Source: Vibrio chagasii (GTDB lineage Bacteria; Pseudomonadota; Gammaproteobacteria; Enterobacterales; Vibrionaceae). From it: DNA of 64,000 bases. This document shows positions 26,220 to 35,936 of the stretch, in pieces; position 1 is the stretch's first letter, and every line of letters starts with the position of its first letter. The stretch is taken from NCBI RefSeq assembly GCF_024347355.1, contig NZ_AP025466.1:1178001-1242000 (forward strand), given 5' to 3'. Below the pieces are notes generated by a model. That model saw only the letters and a list, made by a program, of their open reading frames with translations. It was not told where the DNA came from and did not search any database. Both the position numbers and the translations under genes were made by a program.

Positions 26220-27689
26220 ATGAAACCTCTTAAATATGTGATGACACTTGCTTTAATTCAAGGCTCATTCGCATGTCATAGCGAACAAATTAAAAAAGAC
26301 CAGACCCATGATATTAATGGGGTTTGGTTTAGCCAACGAGACGGCGAAATTAAAGTTATCGAAAATGAGACTACAAGAACGATACAAGTGGTTAATAACA
26401 CTTGTTATGAAGTGTCTAACTCTCTGAGTTATGGTACAGAGTTGAGTTATGAGGCGATAAAACAGCATTCCATTCGTCAAGATAATCAATTGATTCTTAA
26501 TATTCTTCGACCTAGACCTTTTACTTATACTTTAGTTAGTAATATCAATGATGTATGTACTGAAGGTCTTGGTCACTCTATGTTTCGCGATGGTTATTTT
26601 GATTTTGATGCTCAATCGATGTTCGATATATATTGGCAAGATATGAACAACCACTATGCCTTTTTTGATGAACGTAACATTGACTGGGATGAGGTTTATG
26701 AAAAATATCATGATGACTTATACGGTGCAGACGACGAGCAGCTAATTAATGTATTCGATGAAATACTTCGTCACTTAAAGGATGATCATAGTTCTATTTC
26801 TATCCCTTCAAAAGAGCTGCAGATATGGTATAGCAATAAAGCCACCTTGGAACAAAAATTGGAGTTGGAAGCTGACCAGTTAAATATTCCTGAATCCGAA
26901 AAAGAAAGCTACATAACCAGTCAGAAGGATAAAATCACGCTCAATATCATGAAGTATTTGTTTGAACATGAACAGGAAGGTTTTAAAAAACGAGCTTCTC
27001 TTGAGAGCAAGGAACATCGTCTTAACTGGGGCATCATTGATAATAAAGGCATACCGACTGGATACTTAAGAATTGGCGACTTCATGAGCTATATCGATGA
27101 AGGTTTAATAACAGAAACGCCTAGACTAAACACAGATAAAGCTCATCGTCAGTTTGAAGAATTAGTGACTAAAGTTTTAACGCAGCTAAATGATACCCAG
27201 TCGTTGATTATCGATATCCGTGAAAATGAGGGTGGGCTTGATATGCAAGGTCTATGGTTATTGCAGCATTTGATTGAAGAGCAGCAGTTAGCTTGGCATG
27301 TTAGCTCTTACTTCAAAGGTGAATTCAGCCATGATGTTGATGTCATGATGACCCCAAGCGATGGTATTTCATATACAAAACCGATTGTACTTTTGACCTC
27401 TTTTGGAACGGTCAGTGCAGCAGAGACATTCGCATCGGCAATGAAGACGCTCCCTCACGTGACCATCGTTGGTGAATCAACATCAGGCGCCACCTCAGAT
27501 GCATTTGGCAGAATGCTTCCCAATGGCTGGGAGTATTCATTAAGTAATTTATATTATAAGAATCGCGACCTTAAAAACCATGAAGTTACAGGGGTGCAGC
27601 CAGAGCACGTGGTTAGAAACTTTGTGTTAGAAGATCGTCAGCAAGGCCGAGATGCAGCACTTGAAAAAGCATTGTCATTACTTTATTAA
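26220..27689 (+). CDS. S41 family (tail-specific-type) peptidase, exported
   Basis: A 489-residue envelope protease. An N-terminal signal peptide ends near SFACHSE; the Cys could be lipidated, but the -3 residue is Ser, so this is doubtful. The S41 core is visible: FDEILRHLKDDHSSI (helical N-terminal part), GYLRIGDF, IDIRENEGGLDMQGLWLL, the catalytic Ser at about 399 in SFGTVSAAETFASAM and GESTSGATSDAFG. No PDZ domain is evident. The gene is AT-rich with an AT-rich leader and stands alone, ended by a hairpin. The protein may be a C-terminal processing enzyme for an unknown envelope substrate. Confidence 0.87.
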   Translation: MKPLKYVMTLALIQGSFACHSEQIKKDQTHDINGVWFSQRDGEIKVIENETTRTIQVVNNTCYEVSNSLSYGTELSYEAIKQHSIRQDNQLILNILRPRPFTYTLVSNINDVCTEGLGHSMFRDGYFDFDAQSMFDIYWQDMNNHYAFFDERNIDWDEVYEKYHDDLYGADDEQLINVFDEILRHLKDDHSSISIPSKELQIWYSNKATLEQKLELEADQLNIPESEKESYITSQKDKITLNIMKYLFEHEQEGFKKRASLESKEHRLNWGIIDNKGIPTGYLRIGDFMSYIDEGLITETPRLNTDKAHRQFEELVTKVLTQLNDTQSLIIDIRENEGGLDMQGLWLLQHLIEEQQLAWHVSSYFKGEFSHDVDVMMTPSDGISYTKPIVLLTSFGTVSAAETFASAMKTLPHVTIVGESTSGATSDAFGRMLPNGWEYSLSNLYYKNRDLKNHEVTGVQPEHVVRNFVLEDRQQGRDAALEKALSLLY

Positions 27690-27728
27690 GCCTAACGAGT
27701 GCCTAGTTAGAGTGTCACTTGGATAACG

Positions 27729-27760
27729 AAAAATAGCCGCTGATTAGCGGCTATTTTTGT
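27729..27760 (+). terminator. terminator after the S41 peptidase gene
   Basis: AAAAATAGCCGCT / AGCGGCTATTTTT with loop GATT, nearly the same stem as at 22198-22229. Confidence 0.88.
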
Positions 27761-27890
27761 GTGGCTTGTATAAATCAAGACAAGCCTATCGATGGTTATG
27801 TGTACCTGATTAGTTAGGTACACATAATGCTTGTAATCAGGTTTGAGCTAGAGACTAATCTAGGTTAACACGCTCAAATTTGACAGTGTG

Positions 27891-28664
27891 TCAACCGGTG
27901 TTTTGACTTGATTCTGTTGCGTAATACAGAGATACCTTACCATTTGAATGAAGGTAGAATTCTTCACCTGTATTCACTTGAAGCGTCGAATTTTCAGAAT
28001 TTCGAGAATCAATGTAGTTGATCGATACTGCGGTGATAGCATTTCCGTTTTCATCGGTTGCGCTTCCCGTCGCCGAAACTCGATACGTCGTATCCGCATC
28101 AATAAAATGTGATAGAGGCTGAGCGTTGCCTGCAAGAATATTGTGATCAGACGCGCTAACAGCGACACCTTCTTGAACAGGTAAACCACAGAATTCTGCT
28201 GTTACTTTGATTACTTCGATGGTTTCATTTGAACCTGTACGGCCTAACCCAAGATTCAGTTTTCCGTCAACTAAACGTGAAAAATAACGGTCATTGTTTA
28301 GATGCGTGTTAAGTTCAATTCTACCAGCGTTATTCGAGTTGCCGTTTGATCCACTCTCTCCCTCAAGGATACCTGAAATCGACATTGCTTCTGTAGTGCG
28401 GTTAGCTAAAAGAACCTTAACTGAAAAGTCTCGTGGATTTTCAATCTTGTCGTAGCCGAAATCAAAATCAAACTTTTCGATTTCACCCCATGTACTGGTG
28501 TTGTAATCAATGAAGAGTGGTTTATCTGGCTCGATGATACTTTCTAGCCATTGAGAGCCATCGGTTTCTCCCGTGTAGCAGCCGCTGCTGGCCATTGACT
28601 GCGCTGATGTCATGAATAATGCACTGGTGATAGCTGTGATAACCGATTTGTTAAGTAAGTTCAT
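27891..28664 (-). CDS. exported protein of unknown function
   Basis: A 257-residue protein with a signal peptide (about 26 residues, ending SMASSG). The rest is rich in Ser, Asn, Gly and acidic residues with beta-strand-like alternation, and it contains only two cysteines (about 29 and 158), which could form a disulfide. There are no membrane spans and no anchor. I recognise no family. It converges on the S41 protease gene and faces a long gene-free region, where it may have its own promoter. A secreted adhesin-like or matrix protein is possible but unsupported. Confidence 0.65.
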   Translation of the reverse strand: MNLLNKSVITAITSALFMTSAQSMASSGCYTGETDGSQWLESIIEPDKPLFIDYNTSTWGEIEKFDFDFGYDKIENPRDFSVKVLLANRTTEAMSISGILEGESGSNGNSNNAGRIELNTHLNNDRYFSRLVDGKLNLGLGRTGSNETIEVIKVTAEFCGLPVQEGVAVSASDHNILAGNAQPLSHFIDADTTYRVSATGSATDENGNAITAVSINYIDSRNSENSTLQVNTGEEFYLHSNGKVSLYYATESSQNTG

Positions 28665-29186
28665 TTTGTTCTCATTGAATTGTTATAAGACTAGCCATTG
28701 TTTAGAACGACCGACGTACGCGAATTATAGCTATCAAAGCATTGATTAATTGACCTGATGGTTTTTTGTTCTTTTAAATCAGTGGCTTGTGACGAGCTAT
28801 TTCGGGTTGTGCACTGTATTAATACACAGTGTGAAATCAAGCCCTTATAGTGGTAAATGTTATGGGGTTATGCATTGGTTGTGTGAATTCATTATGTTGT
28901 GTTTAAATTATGTACTAATGTTGCTTGAGTCGTTCTAATTAGCTTTATAAAGGGCTAAATTATTTGGGTTAATTGAAATGGCCAGTTAACAAACAGTGCA
29001 GCATGATGGTGACTAAACTTGAATCTTTCTTTGCAGAGAAGGGTAATTACTCCCACCTCTAACTTCCCCACTCACGCCTTCACTCAACCATTCACTCCGC
29101 ATTATTGCCATTCGTCGCATTGATAAAACGGCATGACAGTTTGTGGTTAACCTTTCAAAGTCAAAATTTGAAAGGGATTACACATC
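28665..29186. other. 522-base gene-free region
   Basis: AT-rich and without convincing reading frames. It contains a perfect 12-bp palindrome TGTATTAATACA (28815-28826) that may bind a regulator of the leftward gene, and at its right end an inverted repeat over the ribosome binding site of the next gene. Otherwise I see nothing in it. Confidence 0.5.
29151..29175 (+). promoter_or_regulatory. inverted repeat covering the ribosome binding site of the LytTR-linked operon
   Basis: CCTTTCAAA, seven bases, TTTGAAAGG: perfect 9-bp arms. The right arm contains the AAAGG ribosome binding site of the gene at 29187. It may be a protein operator or an RNA hairpin that hides the site. Confidence 0.5.
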
Positions 29187-29861
29187 ATGACGGTTTCAAA
29201 CACTTCAAACTCATTTACTGCTCTGTTTCGTCGTTCACTTTTAATTGGGTTAGCTTTAATCGCTCCTACTCTGGCGCTAGCTAATCCAAGTTCATACGTG
29301 CTTGATATTTACAATCAAGCCGCGCAAGGCAATGAAGACCTGGTCGAGGTGGCCTATGAACGCCTCAATGACACGCTGCAACAAGACGGTGCGACGCCGC
29401 TGACTTTGGTTTACCTAGGCAGCACAGAAACCTTAATGGGTCGTGATGCACTCTTGCCTTGGAACAAAATGAAGTATGTCGAGAAGGGCTTATCGACCAT
29501 AGATAAATCACTGGTGTTGCTGAAAGACGAAGACCAACCCATTCATGAACAACCTCGTGTTCAAGGATTACCAGATTCTTACCTGACTCGCGCCATGGCC
29601 GCGGTGACTTACACTTCTCTACCTGGCATGTTTAACCACTTTGATCGCGGTTATGACTTGTTCCTCTCGCTACTCGCGGAAGATGAATTTCAACAACAGC
29701 ACTTCTCCGCAACCTCATGGATTTATCGCTACGCAATTACTGCATCGATTCGTGCTGAAGACCTAACGCAAGCACAGGCGTGGTTAAAACAAATGGAAAT
29801 GGCCGATGCCGATAACATCGAAACGATGACTGCTAAGGCCCTAATAGCGAAAGCTAAGTAA
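29187..29861 (+). CDS. exported helical (TPR-like) protein, first gene of an envelope transport operon
   Basis: A 224-residue protein with a signal peptide of about 32 residues (LALIAPTLALA-NP). The mature part is alpha-helical with paired-helix spacing like tetratricopeptide repeats (YNQAAQGNEDLVEVAYERL, TPLTLVYLGSTETLMG, EDLTQAQAWLKQME). It is not assignable to a named family. It is followed after 66 bases by the ATPase and on the same strand by seven linked genes, so it is probably a periplasmic accessory of that transporter. Confidence 0.7.
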   Translation: MTVSNTSNSFTALFRRSLLIGLALIAPTLALANPSSYVLDIYNQAAQGNEDLVEVAYERLNDTLQQDGATPLTLVYLGSTETLMGRDALLPWNKMKYVEKGLSTIDKSLVLLKDEDQPIHEQPRVQGLPDSYLTRAMAAVTYTSLPGMFNHFDRGYDLFLSLLAEDEFQQQHFSATSWIYRYAITASIRAEDLTQAQAWLKQMEMADADNIETMTAKALIAKAK

Positions 29862-29927
29862 TAGTTGCGAAAGTGAAATAAAGGGCATGGAAGCTGAATA
29901 GTTGGCGAGTAATAAGAGGAAAACGGA

Positions 29928-30626
29928 ATGATTGAATTTAAAGGTATCGGTAAGTCGTATCTCACGGGTGGACAAAGTGTCGATGCTCTCAAGGGAGTCG
30001 ATGGTCAGATAAAACGTGGTGAAATGGTGGCACTGTGCGGCCCTTCTGGATCAGGGAAAAGTACGCTTTTGAACATCCTAGGTTTGTTGGATATGGACTA
30101 TCGAGGTGAGATAAATATTGATGGCAAAGCGTATCCAACAGAGCAGATTGCTGCTGCGCGTTTTCGCCGCCAGTCATTGGGTTTTGTGTTTCAGCGCTTC
30201 AACCTTGTTCCGGTGATGACAGCACTTGAGAACGTCGCATATCCGTTGATGCTGAACCAATGTTCAAAGCAAGAACAGCAGATCAGAGCCCAAGATATGT
30301 TAGATCGTGTTGGGCTAGGGGGTTATATCCGTCACCGTCCAGACAACCTTTCAGGTGGTCAGCAGCAACGTGTAGCGATAGCCAGAGCATTGGTCCACAA
30401 CCCAAGTTTAGTGATTGCTGATGAGCCTACTGCCAGCTTAGACAGCCACACAGCCAATCTGGTGATCGACATTATGAAAGAGCTCGGTCACGAGATGGGC
30501 ACCACCTTTATCGTCGCAACGCATGACCCAAGAATGGCGCAGCGTTGTAATCGAGTGATTGAACTTATCGACGGCCAACTGGCGCCACAAGCTGAAGCAA
30601 TGGAGGTTATCTCATGGGCAAGTTAA
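29928..30626 (+). CDS. ABC transporter ATP-binding protein (MacB/LolD type)
   Basis: A 232-residue ATPase. It has Walker A GPSGSGKSTLLN (about 38-49), signature LSGGQQQRVAIARAL, Walker B LVIADEPTASLD and switch ATHDPRMA. The sequence and length fit the type VII (MacB/LolD/FtsE) class, which drives work on the periplasmic side rather than import. Its end overlaps the permease start by 13 bases. Confidence 0.92.
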   Translation: MIEFKGIGKSYLTGGQSVDALKGVDGQIKRGEMVALCGPSGSGKSTLLNILGLLDMDYRGEINIDGKAYPTEQIAAARFRRQSLGFVFQRFNLVPVMTALENVAYPLMLNQCSKQEQQIRAQDMLDRVGLGGYIRHRPDNLSGGQQQRVAIARALVHNPSLVIADEPTASLDSHTANLVIDIMKELGHEMGTTFIVATHDPRMAQRCNRVIELIDGQLAPQAEAMEVISWAS

Positions 30627-31903
30627 CGCAAGGCTTTAGCTCCGTTTTACTTCCAACTTCGGTGCGTTTGGCGTGGCTTAATTTATTGAGAAATAGTCGA
30701 CGCAGCTTGCTTTCTGTGTTGATCATCGCGATTGCGGTGTTTGCACTGACTAGTGCGGGCGGTTATGGGCTTTACACCTACGAATCCTTGAGGGAATCAA
30801 CCGCGCGCGATACTGGTCATCTTACTTTGAGTACGCCGGGCTATTTTGAACAAGACGAAGACATGCCGCTGAGCAATGGTTTAGATAATGTTCAAGCGCT
30901 CACCAAGAGCATTATTGGCGAAAGTGATGTGCGTGGTGTGCAGCCACGAGTTTACTTTAGTGGTTTGGTGTCTAACGGAAGCAAGTCGACCATCTTTATG
31001 GGAACAGGCGTTAATGAGCGCGAGTTCGACATGAAAGGACCTTTCCTTGACGTGCGCAGCGGTCAAACCCTCTCGGATGTGAAATCACCAAGATACGACA
31101 GCCAAGAGCCACAAGTGATGCTCGGAACCGACCTTGCTCGTAACCTTAAAGTGGCCGTTGGTGATTGGGTCACATTGCTTGCGACCACCAGTGATGGCGC
31201 ATTGAATGCCTTTGATTTTAAGGTGCAGGGTATCTACTCGACTGGTGTGCCTGAGTTGGACAAACGTCAGTTGTACGTACACATCACCACCGCCCAAGAG
31301 CTTTTAGCGTCGGATAAAGTCAGCACCTTATCGGTATTCCTTTTTGAAACCAAAAAGACTTCTACGGTTCAACAACGCATCCAATTGGCTTTGGACAAGC
31401 AAGTTGGTCAACAGGGCTCAGATATTGAGATCACCCCATGGCAAGCTCGCGCGTTTTTCTACACCAAGGTTAAAGACCTTTACGACCGTATCTTCGGCAT
31501 CATGGGCGCAGTGATGGCATTGGTGGTGTTTGTGTCTCTGTTCAACACCATGACCATGTCGGTGACAGAACGCACTCGTGAAATCGGCACCTTATCGGCA
31601 CTCGGCAGTTACCCATCAGAAATCGTGGCGGGTTTTCTAAAAGAGGCGGGCTTACTGGCGGTGATTGGCAGTGCGATCGGCGCACTAGTGAGTGGTTTAG
31701 TGTCGGTGTTATTGCTGGTGATTGATGTGCAAATGCCACCACCTCCGGGTCGAACCGAAGGTTACCCACTCAATATTTATTTCTCATTGGAATTGGTTGG
31801 TTACGCTACTTTGGGTGTGCTGACGATCTGTTTGCTGGCTGCTTATTTCTCTGCTCGCAAAGGCGTAAATAAGCCAATCACGGAGGCGCTGGTTTATGTA
31901 TAA
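30614..31903 (+). CDS. FtsX/MacB-type ABC permease
   Basis: A 429-residue inner-membrane protein with the class layout: one N-terminal span (about 31-53), a large periplasmic domain of about 230 residues and three C-terminal spans (about 295-320, 340-370, 390-412). The MTMSVTERTREIGTLSALGS segment is the conserved coupling region of LolC/LolE/MacB. Like these it should extract or push a substrate from the outer leaflet or periplasm using the ATPase encoded before it. Confidence 0.9.
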   Translation: MGKLTQGFSSVLLPTSVRLAWLNLLRNSRRSLLSVLIIAIAVFALTSAGGYGLYTYESLRESTARDTGHLTLSTPGYFEQDEDMPLSNGLDNVQALTKSIIGESDVRGVQPRVYFSGLVSNGSKSTIFMGTGVNEREFDMKGPFLDVRSGQTLSDVKSPRYDSQEPQVMLGTDLARNLKVAVGDWVTLLATTSDGALNAFDFKVQGIYSTGVPELDKRQLYVHITTAQELLASDKVSTLSVFLFETKKTSTVQQRIQLALDKQVGQQGSDIEITPWQARAFFYTKVKDLYDRIFGIMGAVMALVVFVSLFNTMTMSVTERTREIGTLSALGSYPSEIVAGFLKEAGLLAVIGSAIGALVSGLVSVLLLVIDVQMPPPPGRTEGYPLNIYFSLELVGYATLGVLTICLLAAYFSARKGVNKPITEALVYV

Positions 31904-32678
31904 ATTTACTCGTTCACTCACTGTTTTAGATTCTGCGTTGGCCTTGGCTCTAGTATCAGCACCAAGCTGGGCTATCGATTCACAGCAAGTTACCGAGATG
32001 ATTGCTAAGGCAGACAGCTACCGTTTGAACAGCGAACAGGCGTCGAAAGTGGTGTCTCTGGTCACGCTATATCAAGACGAGCAACTAGACAAAACCCGCG
32101 AATACAACGTCTACACAAGACCAAACCGAGAGTCGCTGGTTGTGTTCAAGTCGGCGGTCGAGGCGAGTCAAAAGATGCTGATGATAGAGGACAACTATTG
32201 GTTACTGATGCCGAAATCTCGCCGTCCAATTCGTATCACCCCGATGCAAAAATTGCTTGGTGAAGCTTCGGTTGGTGATATCTCAACGCTGACTTGGAGC
32301 GAAGACTACCAAGGCGAGTGGGTTGCTGAACAATCGGTTGAGATGCCAAGTGGTGATCAGTTTGATACCCATCACTTAAAACTTACCGCAAAAACTAAGG
32401 GCGCGAGTTATCAATCCATAGATCTGTGGTTAACGGCAGACCGAGCGTTTCCTGTTAAAGCGGATCTGTATCTGCGTTCAGGTAAGTTAGCCAAGCAAGC
32501 TTGGTTTACTGAAGGCGTGCGAGATGGCTTGCCAAGTGTAGTTTCGATGACTTTGCTCGATAAGATTCAACCAAGTAAGAAAACCGTGATTGAGTACCGC
32601 GAGGTAAGCGAACAAGCTTTAGCGGACAAATACTACAACCCTGCTTACTTATCACGTAATAGTGTGTCTGGGCTTTAG
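31896..32678 (+). CDS. outer-membrane lipoprotein-sorting (LolA-like) protein
   Basis: A 260-residue periplasmic protein with a signal peptide of about 26 residues ending SWA-ID. The body (VVSLVTLYQDEQLDKTREYNVY, NYWLLMPKSRRPIRITPMQKLLGEASVGDI, AFPVKADLYLRSGKL) matches the LolA-like half-barrel family found next to outer-membrane barrels and MMPL or ABC exporters. It probably shuttles a lipid or lipidated molecule across the periplasm. It overlaps the permease gene by eight bases. Confidence 0.82.
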   Translation: MYKFTRSLTVLDSALALALVSAPSWAIDSQQVTEMIAKADSYRLNSEQASKVVSLVTLYQDEQLDKTREYNVYTRPNRESLVVFKSAVEASQKMLMIEDNYWLLMPKSRRPIRITPMQKLLGEASVGDISTLTWSEDYQGEWVAEQSVEMPSGDQFDTHHLKLTAKTKGASYQSIDLWLTADRAFPVKADLYLRSGKLAKQAWFTEGVRDGLPSVVSMTLLDKIQPSKKTVIEYREVSEQALADKYYNPAYLSRNSVSGL

Positions 32679-32687
32679 GTGGCTGGA

Positions 32688-33980
32688 ATGAAAGTTCTCA
32701 ATCGCAAGTTTCACATCAAGTATTCAGCCGTTACTTTGCTTGCTTTGTCTTGTGTGAGTAACACGATTCAAGCGGACGCTCTGAACCTAGCCTGGGACTG
32801 GCAACTGAGTGCTGAGGCCGTTGAATCGAGAGAGTCGCCATTTAACCCTTTCGTATCTGACAATCGCCAGTCACTCAATGGTTTGTTGGATCTTGAGGTT
32901 GGATATGGCAATTGGCTTGGCTTGTTTGCAATGAAAGCCAACGACATTTTGAGCAATGACCCACAGGGGAATGAGGCAAGCTTTGAATCGGAATTCATTG
33001 TGCGCGAGCTATTTTGGCAAGGTGGTGTTGAACTGTCTAATTCAGCGTTCGGTGAGCACTACCTTGATGTCACGCTCGGAAAGGTTCGCCTAGATTGGGG
33101 CGTTGGTTATGGCTACCGACCTTTAGACATCATCAAGCCTTACCGACAAAACCCTGTTGGCATTGTCGCAGAAGAGGGCGCAGGTGTGGCTTCAGCGTCA
33201 CTGTTCGATATGACGGGCGAATGGACACTGATTTACAGCGATTCATCATGGACTTCCCAAGATGTGAATCAATTCGAAAAGCAGAATCAGCAACAAGGGG
33301 TTGGCTTACGTCGTTACAATTTAGTAGGCGATCACGAATATCAATGGGTCGCTTATTACGACGATGTACGCCACGGCTTGCTTGGAGCGAGTTTGGTGTC
33401 GGTATTGAACCTCGCATGGGAGTTTCACGGTTCGATGGTTTATCAGCGACAAAGTTTGGGTTACAGCCAGCCCAATTCACTGCTTGAACCGGTTTATCGA
33501 GAAGAGCAGGGCGAGGCTTACCAAGCCTTACTCGGACTAACATGGGCCAATGAGGCGGGCCACAATGTGGTACTGGAATACTGGTTTGATAGCCGCGCTT
33601 GGAGTGATTCTGAGTGGCAAAGCGCTTTAGATAATGCTGAGTCTTTATCTCTTAATCCCATGACGACATCGTTGGCGGGCTCTTACGCTCAAGGTTATCA
33701 ACACGCTAATTTGGTTCAACACAATCTCATGTTTCACTGGTCTTTGGACTCGACACATGGCTGGCTTGAAGATATCACGCCAACATTTGATGTCATGCTG
33801 TCTCCACAAGACGGTGGCTTTATTGCTACGCAGTGGCTCAATTATCAGGCTTTCGATAATGGTGATTCATCGTTGGAATTGGAACTTGCTGCACGCTTTC
33901 TAGGCGGTAAAAGTGATTCTGCTTACGCCAACTTACCGGATAGTCATATGATTCTTTTAAATATCAAAGGACGATTTTAA
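32688..33980 (+). CDS. outer-membrane beta-barrel protein
   Basis: A 430-residue protein with a signal peptide (about 28 residues, ending IQA-DA). The mature part alternates polar and aromatic residues in strands (LLDLEVGYGNWLGLFAMKAND, YLDVTLGKVRLDWGVGYGYRPL) and ends in Phe (LLNIKGRF), the usual BAM signal. The ATG at 32688 follows AGGTGG; a GTG at 32679 is also possible. The family is not certain; it resembles DUF1302-like barrels that accompany LolA-like proteins. It overlaps the kinase gene by one base. Confidence 0.8.
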   Translation: MKVLNRKFHIKYSAVTLLALSCVSNTIQADALNLAWDWQLSAEAVESRESPFNPFVSDNRQSLNGLLDLEVGYGNWLGLFAMKANDILSNDPQGNEASFESEFIVRELFWQGGVELSNSAFGEHYLDVTLGKVRLDWGVGYGYRPLDIIKPYRQNPVGIVAEEGAGVASASLFDMTGEWTLIYSDSSWTSQDVNQFEKQNQQQGVGLRRYNLVGDHEYQWVAYYDDVRHGLLGASLVSVLNLAWEFHGSMVYQRQSLGYSQPNSLLEPVYREEQGEAYQALLGLTWANEAGHNVVLEYWFDSRAWSDSEWQSALDNAESLSLNPMTTSLAGSYAQGYQHANLVQHNLMFHWSLDSTHGWLEDITPTFDVMLSPQDGGFIATQWLNYQAFDNGDSSLELELAARFLGGKSDSAYANLPDSHMILLNIKGRF

Positions 33981-35038
33981 TGGACACTTCTTCAAACAGT
34001 CGGTTTGCATGGATTAAAAGCTTTGCGTTCACTACGCTATTTTGCGTTCTTATTGCAATTACAACCAATACGATTTGGGGAGGCGGGTTTACGCTCAACT
34101 TGGCCATCAGCTTCGGCTTTGGCTACAGCGCGGTGGGTTCTTCGTTTGTTTTGGTTAAGTGGTTTAAACGAGAATCTCGCGTCTTTGAAGTTGGCGTTTC
34201 GATGCTCATTGCTATGGTGGTGGGTACCTTGAATGCACACTATTGGTTGAACGGCTTTTTCGGCTCTAACCTTTCCGATCTTAAATCCGTGATACTGCTT
34301 GGTGTGATCTTCTGTTCCGTTTGTTATTACTACTTGTACACAAGAGAGCAGCAGCTACGAGCCGATAATGAATTAGAGGTGGCGAAGCGTCGCCAAGCTG
34401 ATCAAGAAAAGGTCGTGGTATTAAGCCAGCTTAAACAGTTGCAAAGCCAAATTGAGCCGCACTTCTTGTTCAACACTCTTGCGACCATCAATGTATTGAT
34501 TGAGAGTGACAGCGCCAAAGCTAAGTTGATGCTTGAAAAGCTGACTGACTTGTTACGTGTGACCCTGAAGAACAGTCTTACTGAGCAATCGACCATCGCT
34601 CAAGAGGTCGATCTGCTAGACGCTTATCTCAACATCCAGAAGATACGATTAGATGAGCGTTTGACGTTCTCGATTGAAACCAACGACATCAGCGAGCAGC
34701 AAGTGATTCCGCCTTTCTTGATTCAACCTTTGGTTGAGAATGCGTTAACACACGGAATTGAACCTAAGGCTACTGGTGGTGAAGTCAATATCCGAATTGT
34801 TCAGCAAGACGACCAGATGAAAATTGAAGTATCAGACAGTGGCGTGGGGCTGACAGCACCGTCTATTGCTGCTGGCCATGGTGTTGGATTGAGTAATATT
34901 CGTCAGCGTATTGATACCCTATACGGAGATAAGGCGAGCCTGACGATCACAGAGCGAGCGACTGGCGGCGTGGTGTCAACTATCTTGTTGCCGCTCATCA
35001 GCGAAACTAGCTCCGAGAATGCAGTTTTGAAACTCTAA
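33980..35038 (+). CDS. LytS-type sensor histidine kinase
   Basis: A 352-residue membrane kinase with four predicted spans in the first 120 residues, then a coiled coil (about 122-150), His161 in the PHFLFNTLATIN motif of the His_kinase (LytS/YehU) family and an ATPase domain (VENALTHGIEP, DSGVGL, GVGLSNIRQRI). It has no periplasmic sensor domain, so it may sense membrane state or the adjacent transporter. Its partner is the LytTR regulator encoded 49 bases downstream. Confidence 0.92.
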   Translation: MDTSSNSRFAWIKSFAFTTLFCVLIAITTNTIWGGGFTLNLAISFGFGYSAVGSSFVLVKWFKRESRVFEVGVSMLIAMVVGTLNAHYWLNGFFGSNLSDLKSVILLGVIFCSVCYYYLYTREQQLRADNELEVAKRRQADQEKVVVLSQLKQLQSQIEPHFLFNTLATINVLIESDSAKAKLMLEKLTDLLRVTLKNSLTEQSTIAQEVDLLDAYLNIQKIRLDERLTFSIETNDISEQQVIPPFLIQPLVENALTHGIEPKATGGEVNIRIVQQDDQMKIEVSDSGVGLTAPSIAAGHGVGLSNIRQRIDTLYGDKASLTITERATGGVVSTILLPLISETSSENAVLKL

Positions 35039-35087
35039 GTACTGTTAAAAAACAGACGATTTACAGTGTGAATTTAAAGGAAGAATA

Positions 35088-35936
35088 ATGATCAACTCAG
35101 GAGTAAAGCCCAGCGTGACGGCAATTATTGCAGACGATGAAGCGCTGTTAAGACATCACTTGGATAAGAGTCTTGCTGAGGTTTGGCCTGAGCTAGAGAT
35201 TATCAGCAAGGCCAAAAATGGGACAGAGGCTATGCAGAGCATTCAGCAGCTACAACCTGATGTCGCCTTTCTTGATATTCGCATGCCAGAGCTTGATGGC
35301 ATTTCGTTAGCCAAGCAATTGAACAAGCTTGCATCACCGCCGCTGGTGGTCTTTGTTACGGCTTACGACGAGTATGCAGTTAAAGCTTTTGAGCACAATG
35401 CGATAGATTACCTACTCAAGCCAATCAATGAAGAGCGCCTGCTTGCTACCTGTCAGAAGGTTCAAGCGCGCTTATCAAGTAATCAAACACAGTCCGGTCA
35501 CATGCCAGAACAACCCGATATTGCTGCACTCATGAGTCAACTTCAGCAACTGTCACAGTCGGCATCACAGCAAACGCAGCCTCCTTATTTGTCGCAGAAA
35601 AAGTATCTCACGTGGCTCAAAGCCAGTGTTGGCGAAGACATTCACCTGATCGCCGTTGATGATGTGGCGTATTTCAAAGCAGAAGATAAGTACGTATCGA
35701 TATTTAAGAAAGTGCAGGGTGGGCTTTTAGAGGAGTTTATTCTTCGTGTATCTCTAAAAGAGTTACTCGCTCAACTTAATCCGGATGAGTTTTGGCAGAT
35801 TCATCGCTCAGTGGTGGTGAAAGTGTCGGCTATTGATAAGGTCAAAAAAGGACTATCCGGTCAGATGTCTGCGTATGTATCCGGTGACAAGTTGCCAATC
35901 AGCCGTGCCTCACAAGCTTTGTTTAAAGGAATGTAG
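35088..35936 (+). CDS. LytTR family response regulator
   Basis: A 282-residue regulator. The receiver domain has acidic pair DDE (16-18), phospho-acceptor Asp63 ([11 protein letters not shown]), Thr in VTAYDEYAV and Lys in YLLKPI. A Gln/Ser-rich linker (about 130-165) is followed by a LytTR DNA-binding domain (about 175-282; [24 protein letters not shown]). It closes the operon and may activate it. Confidence 0.93.
   Translation: MINSGVKPSVTAIIADDEALLRHHLDKSLAEVWPELEIISKAKNGTEAMQSIQQLQPDVAFLDIRMPELDGISLAKQLNKLASPPLVVFVTAYDEYAVKAFEHNAIDYLLKPINEERLLATCQKVQARLSSNQTQSGHMPEQPDIAALMSQLQQLSQSASQQTQPPYLSQKKYLTWLKASVGEDIHLIAVDDVAYFKAEDKYVSIFKKVQGGLLEEFILRVSLKELLAQLNPDEFWQIHRSVVVKVSAIDKVKKGLSGQMSAYVSGDKLPISRASQALFKGM

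Noticed and set aside
28815..28826. Palindrome TGTATTAATACA as a defined operator
   Set aside because: A 12-bp AT-rich palindrome can arise by chance in this region and there is no second copy nearby.
29928..31903. A MacAB-type drug or toxin efflux pump
   Set aside because: There is no MacA-like adaptor or TolC. The partners are a LolA-like protein and a barrel, so a lipid or lipoprotein path fits better.
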